Of a stretch of DNA of 64,000 bases, positions 1-10,700 are shown piece by piece (position 1 is the first letter of the stretch; each line of letters opens with the position of its first letter). The position numbers and the translations under genes were made by a program. The notes under the pieces were generated by a model. That model searched no databases, was not told the origin of the DNA, and worked only from the letters and a program-made list of their open reading frames with translations. The DNA comes from Betaproteobacteria bacterium (GTDB lineage: Bacteria > Bdellovibrionota_B > Oligoflexia > Silvanigrellales > Silvanigrellaceae). The stretch lies in contig VGHE01000003.1 of assembly GCA_016868315.1 (NCBI GenBank), forward strand, positions 124,001 through 188,000, given 5' to 3'.

Positions 1-3000
1 CCGCCTGCGGCGCCGTCTTTCACAGTTGCGCCTCCGGCTCCCCAAACTTTAATCACGATAGGATTCGTGGGAGTTGCTGCGCGTTGAGCCTTCCATGTTT
101 GCACCGAGCCAGAAAATGAATAAGCGGACTTCCGCGGCGGTGGTGCTGTGACTGTCCCGACAAGGTCAACTGAGGAAGGATATAACCAAAGCCTCATTCG
201 ATTCGAAGAATAGCTGTAGGCGGTCGAAAAAAAGCTCGGATTTCCCGCCTGATTGTACCAACCAAATGTGCTGTATCCGTTCGGTCCTCCGTAAATAATT
301 CCCGAGTAATCCATCCCTGTCCAAGTGTCGCCTGAAGTTTCATGGTGAAACAAGCTATACACATATGCTGTTAAGACCGGAGCAGCGAGAGTCTTGAGTA
401 AAGGCAAACGATTAGCATTCTTCATTAAATGGATATTGTTGGCTGCAGGCTCACTCACGTTTTCCCACGCATTTGCAGAGGTCTCCATTTGCGCGGCAAG
501 GCGCCAGTTCCCTGCAGAAGTGGCATCTGCTGCGTTCCAAATTTTTTGCCAGCGTGCATCATCGATCACCTTTGAGGTGTCATCGGGTCGCACCGCTCCT
601 GTGACTTGGGATGGGTTAATGACATTTTGCTTGATGACCCCAATAAGGTAACGAGAACCCTCTTTGTACAAACAACCCAAGCCAGGAACATTTGCCTCAT
701 CTGCAGCACAGACACTCGACGCGGCAGGAGTAGGGCTGCTGTTCGCGGTAGCCACAAGACTCGCGGGCAATCCATAGCGGATCACAACACGGCCGTTGCC
801 ACCCACAGCCGCCTTCCAGTTCGCCGAATACCCTGGTATCTGGACCGCATTGGCTTTTTCGCCACCACGCCCCACGCCTGCAACATAATCCACGTCATTG
901 AGCTTCGGTGGGTTCTTTTCCGAACCACTCAGGCATTCTGCCATTGAGTAAGTTCGCCCACTCGACAAGCGGTAGCCACCAGCAGAATCGATATAGTCTT
1001 GACTCGAGTTTGAGCCGGAATTTGGAACCAAAACAGCACCACCAGTGGCGAAGCCCACAAAACAGCTTCCGCCCCCACCACCACCATTTGTTCCACCGTT
1101 CCCACCGACACCGGAAGCACCACCGTAGTAGCCTCCACCGCCCGCACCTGGTCCACCAGAGCCTCCATTCCCGGATGCAGCTGCTCCCTTTAAGAGTGTG
1201 CCTTTCACGTTGCCGGTTTGGCCGCCTTCGCTCTGCGTGCCACCAGCACCAGGATTTGCTTTTCCGCTTTGGGCAATCAAGCCCCCTCCAGGAGCACCGT
1301 TACCTTGAGGTTGCGCGCCACGGGGGGTGTACCAACCTGCACCACCGCCACCGCCCGCAACCAAAATCAAATTCTGCGCACTGGTGCCACCAATGAAAAC
1401 ATTCGAAGAACCTCCGCCATCGCAGCCTCCGTTGTAGCCTGCGCCACCATTGGGGTAGCCGCCTGCTCTGGAACTTGTCTTTTGACCGCCTTGCGCCACT
1501 TGGATGGATAAAATTTCATCCGGCTGAACAGAGATCACCGCAGAAGAAAATCCACCCGCGCCCCCAAAATCTGCGTTGTGAGACGCAGCGTAATTTGGAG
1601 TTTCATCAAAGACACAACCACCGCCGCCCCAAGCCTTAATCTCGAGCGAGTAAACACCCTTGGGTACTTTGAAAGTCTCAATTGCTCCGGTGTAGGCAAA
1701 CGCCGCTTGCTGAGGCACGAGAGTTTCACATTTCTCAAACTGGTAACTTCCCGACCAAGGACTCAGCGCACCGTTTGAACAGGAACGCGATTGGACTTCG
1801 CTGATGCACTGACCAGCAGTATTTCCGAGAGCTGCAACATAACGGGTGCGGGTCTCAAATCCGGCGTGTGGAACTGCTCCGCAAGAAAGCGGAGGCGCCA
1901 CAGCACAGGCCGGCTCAGCGAAGGAACCAGACCAATCCGAAAACCGCCCATTGTTGCAAGTTCTTGTTTGAATTTCCTCCTGGCAGGTCTGTCCAAAAGC
2001 CGCTTCTTTTTGCAAGAACTGCTTCCGGGACTGAGTCGTTCCGCTCGCAATTCCTCCCTCACAGGGAGAGGCCGCCTGAACGTTGCATGATGCAAACGTT
2101 AAAGCACCCGACCAAGAACCAAACTGCCCGTTAAAGCAGGAGCGCGCTTGAATTTCCGAGGAACAGGAAGAGCCGTAAGGAACTGATTCAGCTCCGTAGC
2201 GAACGCGTGTTTCTACCCCATCGTGGGGTGTGTTTTGACACGAAAGTGCAGGGAGCACCGAACAGTTCACCTCGGAATATGAACCGCTCCAGTTAGAAAA
2301 AACTCCGTTGCTGCAGCTTCTCTGTTGAACTTCTGCGGCACACAGTGTCCCAAATGCCACCGCAGATTTCTCGTAGCGCACCTGACTCTCAGTACCGCCA
2401 TGAGCCACTTTTCCGCAGCTCAAAGGTTTCTCAACCACACAGGACTCAAAGTCCGCTTTTCCAGTCCAACTGCTCCACGCGCCGTTGTTGCATGTGCGCG
2501 TGCGGAGCTCAGGTTGGCATGATTCGCCAAATTTCGCGGTTGAGGCAACATACATCGTTTTAGATTCAGTTGTGCCGCTCGCAACGGAAGTGCCCTTCTG
2601 GTCGAGACAGGGTGAAGCTTTTTTCACAACACAAGTCGCATTGGGTGAAGAAAACTTCGATGCTGCAAAATCCAGGCGGCCATTGGTGCAGACCGCTACC
2701 AAATTCTCAAAACTGCACTCGCTTCCAAATTCAACCTCAGGCTTCTCGTAGACAATCTTTGAGACCGATTCTCCATGCTGAAGAATTTTCAACAACGTAC
2801 CCGAAGCTGCGCGGTACTCACATGACTTGGGCAATTGAACTTTGCATGAATCGAACTCAAAGGAACCCGAGAATCCAGAGGATTTACCATCGAAACAGCT
2901 CGCAACCTGCAATTCTGATTCACATGCGCTGCCATAAACCGGCGAATTTTCCTTAAACCGAATTCGGGTCGCTATTCCCGCATGTGACATGCTCGGGCTT

Positions 3001-3707
3001 ATGCAACTTGCAGGAGCCCGAACTTCACAATTCTCGTTTTCAAAACTTCCATTCCAAGAGGTGGAGGAGCCATTGTCACAGAATCGTACCTGCAATTCTC
3101 CTTGGCACACTCCACCAAATGCCACACTTGAAGACTTGTAGCGGATACGAGATTCCGATGCACCGTGTTTGCCCGAATCACAGTCTTTGGGCTCACCCAC
3201 AAAGCAAACACCTTCGCGAAAGCTCCCACTCCAGGGTGTCCAAACGCCCGCGTTGCAAGAACGTGTTTGAAGCTCCTGTTGGCAGGTGGAGCCAAACGTA
3301 ACCGACGTGCTCTTGAAACGTGTTCTTGTTTCCTGAGACCCGTTGGTGCCACCCACACAGTCGAGGGACTTTTGCACCACACAATTCTCGGAAGAAAATC
3401 CACCGCTCCAATCGCTCCACTTGCCAGCATTACAGATCCGCATCTGAGTCTCTGGGCGGCAACTTTCCCCGAAAAAAACGCTCTCCTTTTCAAAACGCAA
3501 ACGCTGCTCGGTGCTCCCCGCAGGCTTGCCGTCGCACGATGTCGCTACGGACTTCGAAACGAGGTTGTCCGATCTGGCTTTTAACTTTGAGACTTCAATC
3601 GTTTCGTCACTCAGGACGTTTTCACGAGCATTCAGTAGACCGCAAGAGGTCATCAGTACGGAGATGCTCAAAAGGGGTAGGTTTCGCCAAAACCAACGTG
3701 TTGCCAT
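1..3707 (-). CDS. Giant repeat lipoprotein with ten four-cysteine modules and glycine-rich domains (partial, runs off left edge)
   Basis: A single minus-strand frame stays open from an ATG at 3707 to the window edge (at least 1235 codons), so the gene is truncated by the window. GGAGG lies four bases upstream of the start. Residues 1-22 form a lipoprotein signal ending in LMTSC. Residues 58-660 hold ten modules of about 58 residues, each with four cysteines and a pattern like FG.xC..E.Q.R.C.NG.WS.WSGSF....C, which recalls thrombospondin type 1 modules. A glycine-rich domain follows (about 668-965), opening with YTG...F.VPKGV and closing with GRVVIRYG. A further domain (about 970-1190) precedes the start of a second glycine-rich domain at the edge (SFSG...VIKVWGAGGA). 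Inference: a large surface adhesin or envelope-anchored protein. No function is proven. The small plus-strand ORFs across this region are shadows. Confidence 0.9.
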   Translation of the reverse strand, partial: MATRWFWRNLPLLSISVLMTSCGLLNARENVLSDETIEVSKLKARSDNLVSKSVATSCDGKPAGSTEQRLRFEKESVFFGESCRPETQMRICNAGKWSDWSGGFSSENCVVQKSLDCVGGTNGSQETRTRFKSTSVTFGSTCQQELQTRSCNAGVWTPWSGSFREGVCFVGEPKDCDSGKHGASESRIRYKSSSVAFGGVCQGELQVRFCDNGSSTSWNGSFENENCEVRAPASCISPSMSHAGIATRIRFKENSPVYGSACESELQVASCFDGKSSGFSGSFEFDSCKVQLPKSCEYRAASGTLLKILQHGESVSKIVYEKPEVEFGSECSFENLVAVCTNGRLDFAASKFSSPNATCVVKKASPCLDQKGTSVASGTTESKTMYVASTAKFGESCQPELRTRTCNNGAWSSWTGKADFESCVVEKPLSCGKVAHGGTESQVRYEKSAVAFGTLCAAEVQQRSCSNGVFSNWSGSYSEVNCSVLPALSCQNTPHDGVETRVRYGAESVPYGSSCSSEIQARSCFNGQFGSWSGALTFASCNVQAASPCEGGIASGTTQSRKQFLQKEAAFGQTCQEEIQTRTCNNGRFSDWSGSFAEPACAVAPPLSCGAVPHAGFETRTRYVAALGNTAGQCISEVQSRSCSNGALSPWSGSYQFEKCETLVPQQAAFAYTGAIETFKVPKGVYSLEIKAWGGGGCVFDETPNYAASHNADFGGAGGFSSAVISVQPDEILSIQVAQGGQKTSSRAGGYPNGGAGYNGGCDGGGSSNVFIGGTSAQNLILVAGGGGGAGWYTPRGAQPQGNGAPGGGLIAQSGKANPGAGGTQSEGGQTGNVKGTLLKGAAASGNGGSGGPGAGGGGYYGGASGVGGNGGTNGGGGGGSCFVGFATGGAVLVPNSGSNSSQDYIDSAGGYRLSSGRTYSMAECLSGSEKNPPKLNDVDYVAGVGRGGEKANAVQIPGYSANWKAAVGGNGRVVIRYGLPASLVATANSSPTPAASSVCAADEANVPGLGCLYKEGSRYLIGVIKQNVINPSQVTGAVRPDDTSKVIDDARWQKIWNAADATSAGNWRLAAQMETSANAWENVSEPAANNIHLMKNANRLPLLKTLAAPVLTAYVYSLFHHETSGDTWTGMDYSGIIYGGPNGYSTFGWYNQAGNPSFFSTAYSYSSNRMRLWLYPSSVDLVGTVTAPPPRKSAYSFSGSVQTWKAQRAATPTNPIVIKVWGAGGATVKDGAAG

Positions 3708-3875
3708 GGGGCCTCCGCACCTGCTTGACACCATCAGGCTGGATCGGCCATGTGCTCAGGTGATTTGAGTCAGAAATGGGGGCGAACAAAGAAAAATAAA
3801 TTTAGTCAATCGTATTGATTCTTTGGACGCAAAAGGGGCGGTTTAAGAAACTCTATAAAGTTTTAATGTACCCAG

Positions 3876-4802
3876 TTACTGGCTCAAGTCTGTCGTTTGT
3901 TGGCGAACCAAATAGTCTGAGGGGTTACAAGGGCGCGCAGCTTTTGTGCTGGGATGATTCAGTGCAGTCATGGTCAGCCAATATGCGGCGTTCGCCGCAC
4001 GTGCATTGAGATCTCCTTTTCTTGCTTTATCCGGATCATCGGCAAAACCAGGAAGAATAAACTTTATGTTCTCGGCAAAGCCCGCAACCAAGACGCGCAG
4101 ATAATCCCGATTGAAGTTGAACCAAGGGTTCTGCCAAGTCAGATTTTGTTCACCGATCGGTGAGCTCATCATAAATTTTAGCATCATGCCCCAGATGCGA
4201 TACCACGAACCCGGATGATCGCCGCGAAAGTTGCCGCCGCGTTCGGTCAGATCGCCGCGAATATCAACAAACTTGTTAAAAAACAGGTTCACCTGCGCAA
4301 CATCTGCAGGGGTGGATGGAGCCTTTTGCTTCCTGACGTAGGGTGCCTGCCAACGGGCATTGTTCCTGAGCACAGTGTGAATGTTCACAAGCGTATCGAA
4401 CACGTTGTTGCCATTGAGAACCAAGCCCTGTTTGAACAGACTCACAGGCGTAATTGAATTATCGGGTTGTGCCAGAACCCACTTCTTTAGGTACATCTCG
4501 CTGGGTGTTGTGTAATAAGTATATTCGCTGCCGGTGAGGTATGAATCGAAATTCCACGGTGAGTACTTTTTCCGATCGACGCCCCAAGTAAAATTTCGGC
4601 GCTTGAGTTCTTGCCCAAGGCACTGACCCAACACCAGACCATCTAAATATCGGGTCGGTGTTGTCGCGTATTTGTAACGATAATACTCTTTGGGAAGCCC
4701 CATAAATTCCGATTCGGGAGGCTTCTTAGGCTGACATGAGAGAGAGAGGAAGAGACATGAGAGAATGGCTCCAAGGCTTTTGACAATAAAAATCATATTC
4801 AC
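3876..4802 (-). CDS. Predicted lipoprotein of unknown function
   Basis: 308 residues. The N-terminus is a lipoprotein signal with the lipobox LSLSC at about residue 23, so the mature protein is probably anchored in the outer membrane. The rest is rich in Trp, Tyr and Asn (for example the segment WQNPWFNFNRDYLRVL) and has few cysteines. I do not recognise a family. The annotated start is GTG at 4802; an in-frame ATG two codons later (4796) is equally possible, and neither has a strong ribosome-binding site. It lies upstream of the giant repeat lipoprotein on the same strand, separated by about 170 bases that may carry that gene's promoter, and just downstream of a protease remnant. The codon pattern looks ordinary. 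Confidence 0.75.
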   Translation of the reverse strand: MNMIFIVKSLGAILSCLFLSLSCQPKKPPESEFMGLPKEYYRYKYATTPTRYLDGLVLGQCLGQELKRRNFTWGVDRKKYSPWNFDSYLTGSEYTYYTTPSEMYLKKWVLAQPDNSITPVSLFKQGLVLNGNNVFDTLVNIHTVLRNNARWQAPYVRKQKAPSTPADVAQVNLFFNKFVDIRGDLTERGGNFRGDHPGSWYRIWGMMLKFMMSSPIGEQNLTWQNPWFNFNRDYLRVLVAGFAENIKFILPGFADDPDKARKGDLNARAANAAYWLTMTALNHPSTKAARPCNPSDYLVRQQTTDLSQ

Positions 4803-4827
4803 AGACTAAATATCCTCAGATAAATAA

Positions 4828-5250
4828 TCAACGCCGACATTTCTGAACTGAATTTGAAATCGTAGTCGTATCCAATTCCTCATCAAGCTCAGGCAATGGC
4901 AAAATTGCAGTTCCGCCTGAGGTCGGCTCACCATCGACTGTGGAGAGTGCGGCAACCGGGTAGCCACCAAAAATATTGAGGAGGCTTCCGCTGTCACCCT
5001 TGGCGAAGGAAAAATGAGCCACTGCGGGATCATAATCAAAAATAAAGACTCCATCCAAGCTGGTGTTGCCGAGATTACTCCGAACAAATTGACCAACAAC
5101 ATCCACCGATTCAATCTGCGCATCCTGATTTTTGCCTTTATAATTCGTTACAATACGAAGGTAGTCTCCAAAATCCTTTGTAATATTGCGTTTCGTCTCG
5201 GTCTGCGAAAGATTTTCTGCCCCATTTAAAACCCACTTTTGAAACGCTTT
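4828..5250 (-). pseudogene. C-terminal remnant of a trypsin-like protease
   Basis: The frame encodes the end of a chymotrypsin-fold protein: FAKGDSGSLL, then ALSTVDGEPTSGGTA and LPLPELDEELD. It matches, in the same order, the C-terminus of the 556-residue protease-like lipoprotein at 54962-56632 (AGDSGSVV, AISSVDGEATSGGSA, LRPLPEPMDEDD). The His and Asp regions of the fold are missing. The open frame can be extended to 5367, but that part lies antisense over the 5' end of the neighbouring protease gene, has no good start signal and shows no similarity. I read this as a decayed paralogue whose first two thirds are gone. It could instead be a short expressed protein starting at 5367. Confidence 0.6.
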
Positions 5251-5252
5251 AC

Positions 5253-6401
5253 GTGCTTTTTGCCGCAACTTCCTTATTCCTTGCGATTTCTGTTCTCGCA
5301 TTAGCAGGGTGCCGCAATGCATCGCAAGAGAGTCCCGCAGAGGCTGAGGTGATGTCCAACGGCCCACTCAAGCCCCTCGGCAGCAAGCGCGCACAAGTGA
5401 CAGGGCATTTAGTTGCTCTCGACGGACCAGGCTGCAAAGTGCCACTCACCTCTGCAACCATTGAGGTGCCGGGGTGCCGAGGCATACCGATCTGCAGCGC
5501 ATCAATCGTACGTGATAGCACTGTTGCTGCAACACCCTTTGTACTTTCGGCAGCGCATTGCTTTGCCGACGATCTCGAATATTACGACAAAGTTTTCTGC
5601 AGACAAAAAAAACTTCCAGCAGCGTCGCTGCGCAGCTATGGCCTGTATTTTTACTCACAAGCTTCAAAAAAACTTATTCGGCTAGGGCGCCCCGTTAACC
5701 ATCCAAGTTATCGCGGTACAAGTGGAGCGCTGACTTCATCTCGCATGCATGACGACATTGCCGTTGTAAATATCGCACCGGAAGAATTGTCGCGTGTAAG
5801 CGAGTTCGCTTCAATTGAAAAGAATGTTCCACGGCTCACTCCTGAAGCTACGGTATTTGAAAAACTGCTTTCCGACGTTGCTCCTATCACCGGAAAAAGC
5901 GATGCCCTGACTCACTTTGTCACGAGCTTCCCGCTCAGTGCCTTCGACAAAGCACCCATTGCCGAGCTGATTGGTGGTGGCATGGTGAACAACGGGACGG
6001 GTCTCCGGATTTCGCGGGTTGAAATCTCCGAGAAGGATTGCCAGGAGTTTGAACTCGATTGGAGTCCACTGGGCTGTTTGGTGCGCGGACGGACAGGGAT
6101 TGCCAACGTGGGCAGTCAGCTGCGCAGTGTCCGTATGCGCGTTGCTTACTCCTCGCCCGAAAAAGCTTTGGTCATCTTCGTTCCACGTAAGGAGTTCCCC
6201 AAGGAAGGCACTTGCAAAGGCGATTCCGGTGGACCCTCTTTCCTTGGCGATGCCGATTCCACGGCAGTCTATGCTGTAGAGTCCTGCGGCCCACAGCCCT
6301 GTGCCGGAGCTCCAACCATTAGAACAATTGTCGCCCCGCACACGCGTGTCCTGGGGGAGATGCTAAAGGCAGGATTGCAAGCAGCTCCCTCATGCCGCTG
6401 A
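5253..6401 (+). CDS. Trypsin-like serine protease, predicted lipoprotein
   Basis: 382 residues of the chymotrypsin/trypsin (S1) fold. The signal sequence ends in LALAGC (Cys20), predicting a lipid-anchored, envelope-located protease. The catalytic triad is visible: LSAAHCF (His102), HDDIAV (Asp168) and CKGDSGGPSF (Ser325). Several cysteines suggest disulfides, and the protein ends in SCR. The start is GTG at 5253; an in-frame stop at 5226 leaves no earlier choice, and no strong Shine-Dalgarno sequence is seen. The gene is divergent from the protease remnant at 4828-5250 and is followed by a clear terminator. The substrate is unknown; a role in degrading extracellular protein or processing envelope protein is inference only. 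Confidence 0.88.
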   Translation: MLFAATSLFLAISVLALAGCRNASQESPAEAEVMSNGPLKPLGSKRAQVTGHLVALDGPGCKVPLTSATIEVPGCRGIPICSASIVRDSTVAATPFVLSAAHCFADDLEYYDKVFCRQKKLPAASLRSYGLYFYSQASKKLIRLGRPVNHPSYRGTSGALTSSRMHDDIAVVNIAPEELSRVSEFASIEKNVPRLTPEATVFEKLLSDVAPITGKSDALTHFVTSFPLSAFDKAPIAELIGGGMVNNGTGLRISRVEISEKDCQEFELDWSPLGCLVRGRTGIANVGSQLRSVRMRVAYSSPEKALVIFVPRKEFPKEGTCKGDSGGPSFLGDADSTAVYAVESCGPQPCAGAPTIRTIVAPHTRVLGEMLKAGLQAAPSCR

Positions 6402-6437
6402 GCAGGCGAATGCGCCGCAGCCTTGAATGAAGACAAT

Positions 6438-6479
6438 CAGCAGATGCTCTTAAAAAGCGCATCTGCTGGTCTTTTTTTG
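6438..6479 (+). terminator. Rho-independent terminator of the protease gene
   Basis: A perfect 10-base stem (CAGCAGATGC paired with GCATCTGCTG, 6438-6447 with 6459-6468) is followed by a run of T ending near 6479. It lies 37 bases after the protease stop codon. Confidence 0.85.
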
Positions 6480-6979
6480 TCGACGCCTTTTGTGGCCTAT
6501 GTTGGAATTTAACGACGATTTTTTAAGGTTTTTTTCGGGCTATTTGTTCTTCCGGGGATTTCGAACACCTTTGCAACATAATGTGAGTTATCAAAACTGA
6601 AATCTATCGTACCTGATATGAGTTCATTTAGTTATTTTCATTTGATTGTATTTACTCACTTTATCTTAACTTTAGTTTTGTTAATTTGCTAAACTCGCAT
6701 CATCCTTAAAAAAAACAGGAAACCAACCTAAAACAGAGCAAACGCAAAATCGGCAATAAAAAAATCCCACCACGCGCGGGAATTCACGACTTCTAAAAAA
6801 AAACAGATGTTGGAAGCACCGGAAACCGAACCGCACGCTCAGCAACCCAACCACTATCTGCTCTATTTTTACTCTTTTCAGATTGGAAAAATTCAACTGA
6901 GCCTTTTCGTAGGCCATTGAATACTTTCACCGGGGCTGCAAATCGCAGCTTCGGTACAAATAACAGAAAGGAGAGACTC
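6480..6979. other. AT-rich intergenic region without a convincing gene
   Basis: About 500 bases of AT-rich DNA between the protease terminator and the DUF4360 gene. Short frames here have no ribosome-binding sites or family resemblance. It probably carries the promoter for the gene starting at 6980. On the minus strand a small imperfect hairpin around 6765-6785, followed by seven T, could end an unknown transcript, but no matching gene is visible. Confidence 0.5.
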
Positions 6980-7621
6980 ATGATTTTTAAAACTTTGGGG
7001 TTTGCCTCAATGCTGGCACTGCTCGGATGGTCGTCCTCAGGATGGGCACAGACCGCTCACTGGAAGGTCGAACAAGCGGTTGCTCACGGCACAGGCTGCA
7101 TCATGGGTGCCGACACAATTGCGATTGCCGCCGGCGACCAAAATCAGTTCATTTTCTCGAACCTGGGCGTCGACCTGCCCGCAAACTCGGGCTTGCCTTA
7201 CGCCTCCCGAAAAGCCTGTACTCTTGCGGTTCCCGCACAAATCGCACGCGGTTTCTACGCTGCAAATCTGCAACAAACCCTCTATTATGGTGGAATCAAG
7301 AGTAGCGGTGCATTGGCAAGCATTGCGACACAGGGAACTTTCTTCGGACTTCCGGTGAATCCACTTGTTGTTAATTTGCCCTATGGCACGACCTTCAACC
7401 AGCCCGCAGCGTATCGGCAAACAACGAACGCATTTCTGGTCTCGGCACCTGGCTCAGCAATGTGGTGTCTCCCCTCGTTTAACCCGGTTGGCCTGTTCAC
7501 CTCCCGGCTCGTGGTACAGGGAAGCAAAACCAGTGACAGCCAAAACCTACTCCTGAGCGCCGACCAGTATGACATCAAGTTCTATGCCACCATGGGCTGG
7601 CTGAGCTGTCCCGCAGGCTAA
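6980..7621 (+). CDS. Secreted DUF4360-type protein
   Basis: 213 residues from the ATG at 6980, chosen because GGAGAGACTC precedes it; an upstream in-frame start at 6917 lacks such a signal. Residues 1-24 form a classical signal peptide ending in GWAQ. The mature protein carries the DUF4360 pattern: a HGTGC motif near the start, an F.NLGVDLP segment, SRKACTLAVPAQI, then aromatic beta strands (YYGG, GTFFG). It ends in LSCPAG. DUF4360 proteins are secreted beta-rich proteins of unknown function found in fungi and some predatory or soil bacteria. A second likely member lies at 10979-11704. Assignment is by pattern only. Confidence 0.75.
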   Translation: MIFKTLGFASMLALLGWSSSGWAQTAHWKVEQAVAHGTGCIMGADTIAIAAGDQNQFIFSNLGVDLPANSGLPYASRKACTLAVPAQIARGFYAANLQQTLYYGGIKSSGALASIATQGTFFGLPVNPLVVNLPYGTTFNQPAAYRQTTNAFLVSAPGSAMWCLPSFNPVGLFTSRLVVQGSKTSDSQNLLLSADQYDIKFYATMGWLSCPAG

Positions 7622-7656
7622 GAATTTGACTAAACTCCTGGACTCACAGGCCGATA

Positions 7657-7690
7657 CCCTGAAAGTTGCTTCATCAGGCAAGTTTCAGGG
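7657..7690 (+). other. Hairpin upstream of the TPR gene
   Basis: CCCTGAAAGTTGC pairs with GCAAGTTTCAGGG with one mismatch. The T-run after it is poor, so it may be a weak terminator for the DUF4360 gene or a 5' leader hairpin for the TPR gene starting at 7712. Confidence 0.5.
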
Positions 7691-7711
7691 ATCGTTTATG
7701 TGAGGTGAATC

Positions 7712-10700
7712 GTGAAGAACAATGCCCAAAGATTGTTGTCTTCTCAATTTGTACGCTCTTTGTTTTGCTCCGCTGTCGTTGGAATCAGCCTCCTAACTGT
7801 GGTTGCGGCTCAAGCTCAAGACGATGAATTCACCGATGACGCGGCAATGGAACAAAGTGCCGAAGCAGAACCGGAACAACCCGCACCAAAGCGTCGCGAA
7901 CCTGCCAAAGCACCGCGCAATACGGCTCCTGAACAACCCGAGGCGGCGGCCACCGAGGCACAAGAAACAAGCCCTGCGGCAAAACCAAACCGCAATCTCG
8001 TAGACACCACAAAGACACCTGCCATGATCAAACCCTGGGTGTTCACAAGCGAGCCTATTTTCAAAGGCCCAACCGTGAAACGGTTTCAAACCCCTGCCGA
8101 CCTCACAGGACGTGATCGACAACTGCTCGAAGCCCTCGACTACAAACCTACCGCAACAAAAATGCGCCTTGAGCAAATCAGAAAGCTCGCGACAGATCTC
8201 AAAAGACTTTCACCTAAATCCGAAGCCGCCATCACGGCAACGCTGAACATGCTGCGCTTTTATGAAGAACAAGCGTTGGTCTTCGAGTGGATGCGCGTCG
8301 TCGGTGCAAGCGATCCCGCATATCCTGATTTAACCGGAACATTGAAGAACATACGACGCCAGCAGGCGCAACGTTACTACGACCTGCTGCTCAACAACCC
8401 CAAACACCCGAATGTTAAGCAGTGGAAACACAAACAACTGATTGCGCGCTTACGCTTGGGTGACCCAAGTGTGCGTGATGAAGCAATTGCAGCTTTGAAG
8501 GCATCAAATCCAGATGACACCCGAGAATTGGCTACTGTAGGTGCAGCTATCGATGCGGGCGCAGGTCGCAACCCTAGCCCGTTTGGAAGCCTTGAGACGA
8601 TTGCCCAAAACTCGACAGACCAATATGAAGCGGCTGCATTCAAGATCCTCATTGCAGAACAACAGATTGTCACCAACAAGAATGCTCAGGCCGTTGCCAT
8701 TCTGCAAGAAGTGATTGCCACCTGCCGCGGCATACGCCGTGGAGATAAAGAGCAGACACCTGGTGCAATTCTTCAAGCTGCTGCAAGCATGTTGATTAGC
8801 GCCGGACTGAAAAGCTCACCGACAATCAACCCCGAAATTACACAAACACTCGTGAACAACGATCTGCTGGAATACGCGCGCAGCTATCTTGAACAGTATG
8901 CTCTAGCAAACTTCAGCAAAAGCTTACCCGCAGCGTTGAAGGCATATGGCGATGCACTTGCGATTGGGAATATTTCCGAAGATGTCAAAATCAAAGCCGA
9001 AGCTCGGATGTTAGACCTCAACATCGCATCGAATGACTTGCGTATGATGCAATTCGCCTGGGAGCGCGCTGTTTCGCGAGGTGTGCAACGGCAAACTCCG
9101 CTCGATTCACAGCTCGTCCACACCATCAACCTCGTTAGCACACGTTTCAAAATGACACCCGACAAGAACAACGCCGATCAGTTGGTCGCCTTGCACGATC
9201 TTTTTGTGCGTGGGTTCGGCTATTATGCTGCTCGCGAGGATTATGCGTTGCGCATCGTAGATGCATTGTTCCAAACAAAGCAGTATCCCGAGGTCATCAA
9301 ACGCAGTGAGCCGCTCTTGCCGCGATTCCGCGACAAGCAGAACAAAATTAACGCACACGTTTTTAATCTGAAGTCGCGTGCACAACAAATGGGCTTGGGT
9401 ACAGATATCAAGGTTGCACCGGGAGCGAAGCTTTCGGGTGACGCTGCAATCGCTGCTGGATACATCAGCAATGCAGACAAACTGCGCCCACTTCTTCCTC
9501 CACACGAAGCAGAGCAGTACCTGTACCTCACGGCGTATGTTCAGCTTCTCTCGGGGCAACAGAAACCAGCATTAACGCGTTACGAAGAGGCGTTCACGAA
9601 ACACCCGCGTGGATCATTGTCTTCCGATTCTGCAGCTTTCCTGCTCGATACGCTCGTTCAGAGAAAAGAGCTTGCAGACGTAGAGAAGTTCACGCGTATG
9701 TTCATGAGAATGTCGCTCATTCCCTCACGTGACCCCTACAAGGATTTGCCGCGCCTGCTCGAGCGAACTGTATTCGATATCGCTAAAATGCAGTCCGAGG
9801 CCAAGCAGCATGAGGCGAGCGCCGCACGATACATGGCGTTTCAGAAGGAATTTCCTGTTTCGCCACAGGCTCCCATTGCACTCGAACGCGCAGGGGCAAG
9901 TTACTATCAGGCAAATAAGCCTGAACTTGCCTTGGCAGCATTCGAGCTTTTCTTAAAGCAATATCCAAAACTCGCCACAGCGAAAGAAATCCGCTGGACT
10001 ACCGCTGAGATGTCGAGCACCAGCAAGCAGCACCTCAAAGCCGCAGAACACTACCAGGTTTACAACACTTTGTTTCCGCTTGAGGGAACTCAGAGAATGG
10101 CTGCGTTGAAGGCCGCAGAGAACTACAGGCTCGCCAATAAGATTAACGAATCTTTGGCAGAGTATGAGAGACACCTCAAAAACCTGAAAAACCCTGCCGA
10201 TCAAGTACGAGCGCTGCGCACAATTTCAGAGATTGCGGTCAAGGCAAACAACCAGAACGCAGCATTGAGTGCTCTCGAGCGTCTTTCAAAACTCGTGAAA
10301 AGTCCGGATGACGTGATTGCCGTGCACTTTAGCCTGATGACAGTTTATCAAAAGGCAGGTCGCGATGATGCCACCAAGAAATCCATCGCCACAATTCTAG
10401 CCTCAAAACCCACCACACCAGAAAGCTTCAAGCTTCAGGCGAAAGCGAAGTTTACCGCCGCTCGTTATGAGATAAACTCTCTGCGCACGCGTAACGTCAT
10501 GAACCAAAAAGATCTCAAAGGAGCACTCCAGGCAATCTTCAATGACTACGAGAAGGTTAAAACAGATTTACTCTCACCTTGCGAAATACCCGGAGTCGAC
10601 TGGTGCGCGCTCGGCTTCTATGAGACCTCGAAGCTCGCAGGCGACTTGAGCAAGATGCTCGCCCTCGTTGAGCCGTCGAAGTATCTTGATGAGATGGCTG

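Noticed and set aside
1-3707. Regular repeats that might be a CRISPR array
   Set aside because: The period is about 175 bases, divergent at the DNA level and conserved at the protein level; there are no constant repeats with unique spacers.
394-3768. Many short plus- and minus-strand ORFs in the first 3.8 kb
   Set aside because: They are out-of-frame readings of the single long minus-strand gene; none has a ribosome-binding site or family resemblance.
6793-6981. Minus-strand 62-codon frame before a weak minus-strand hairpin
   Set aside because: No ribosome-binding site, no family, and it lies antisense to the leader of the DUF4360 gene.
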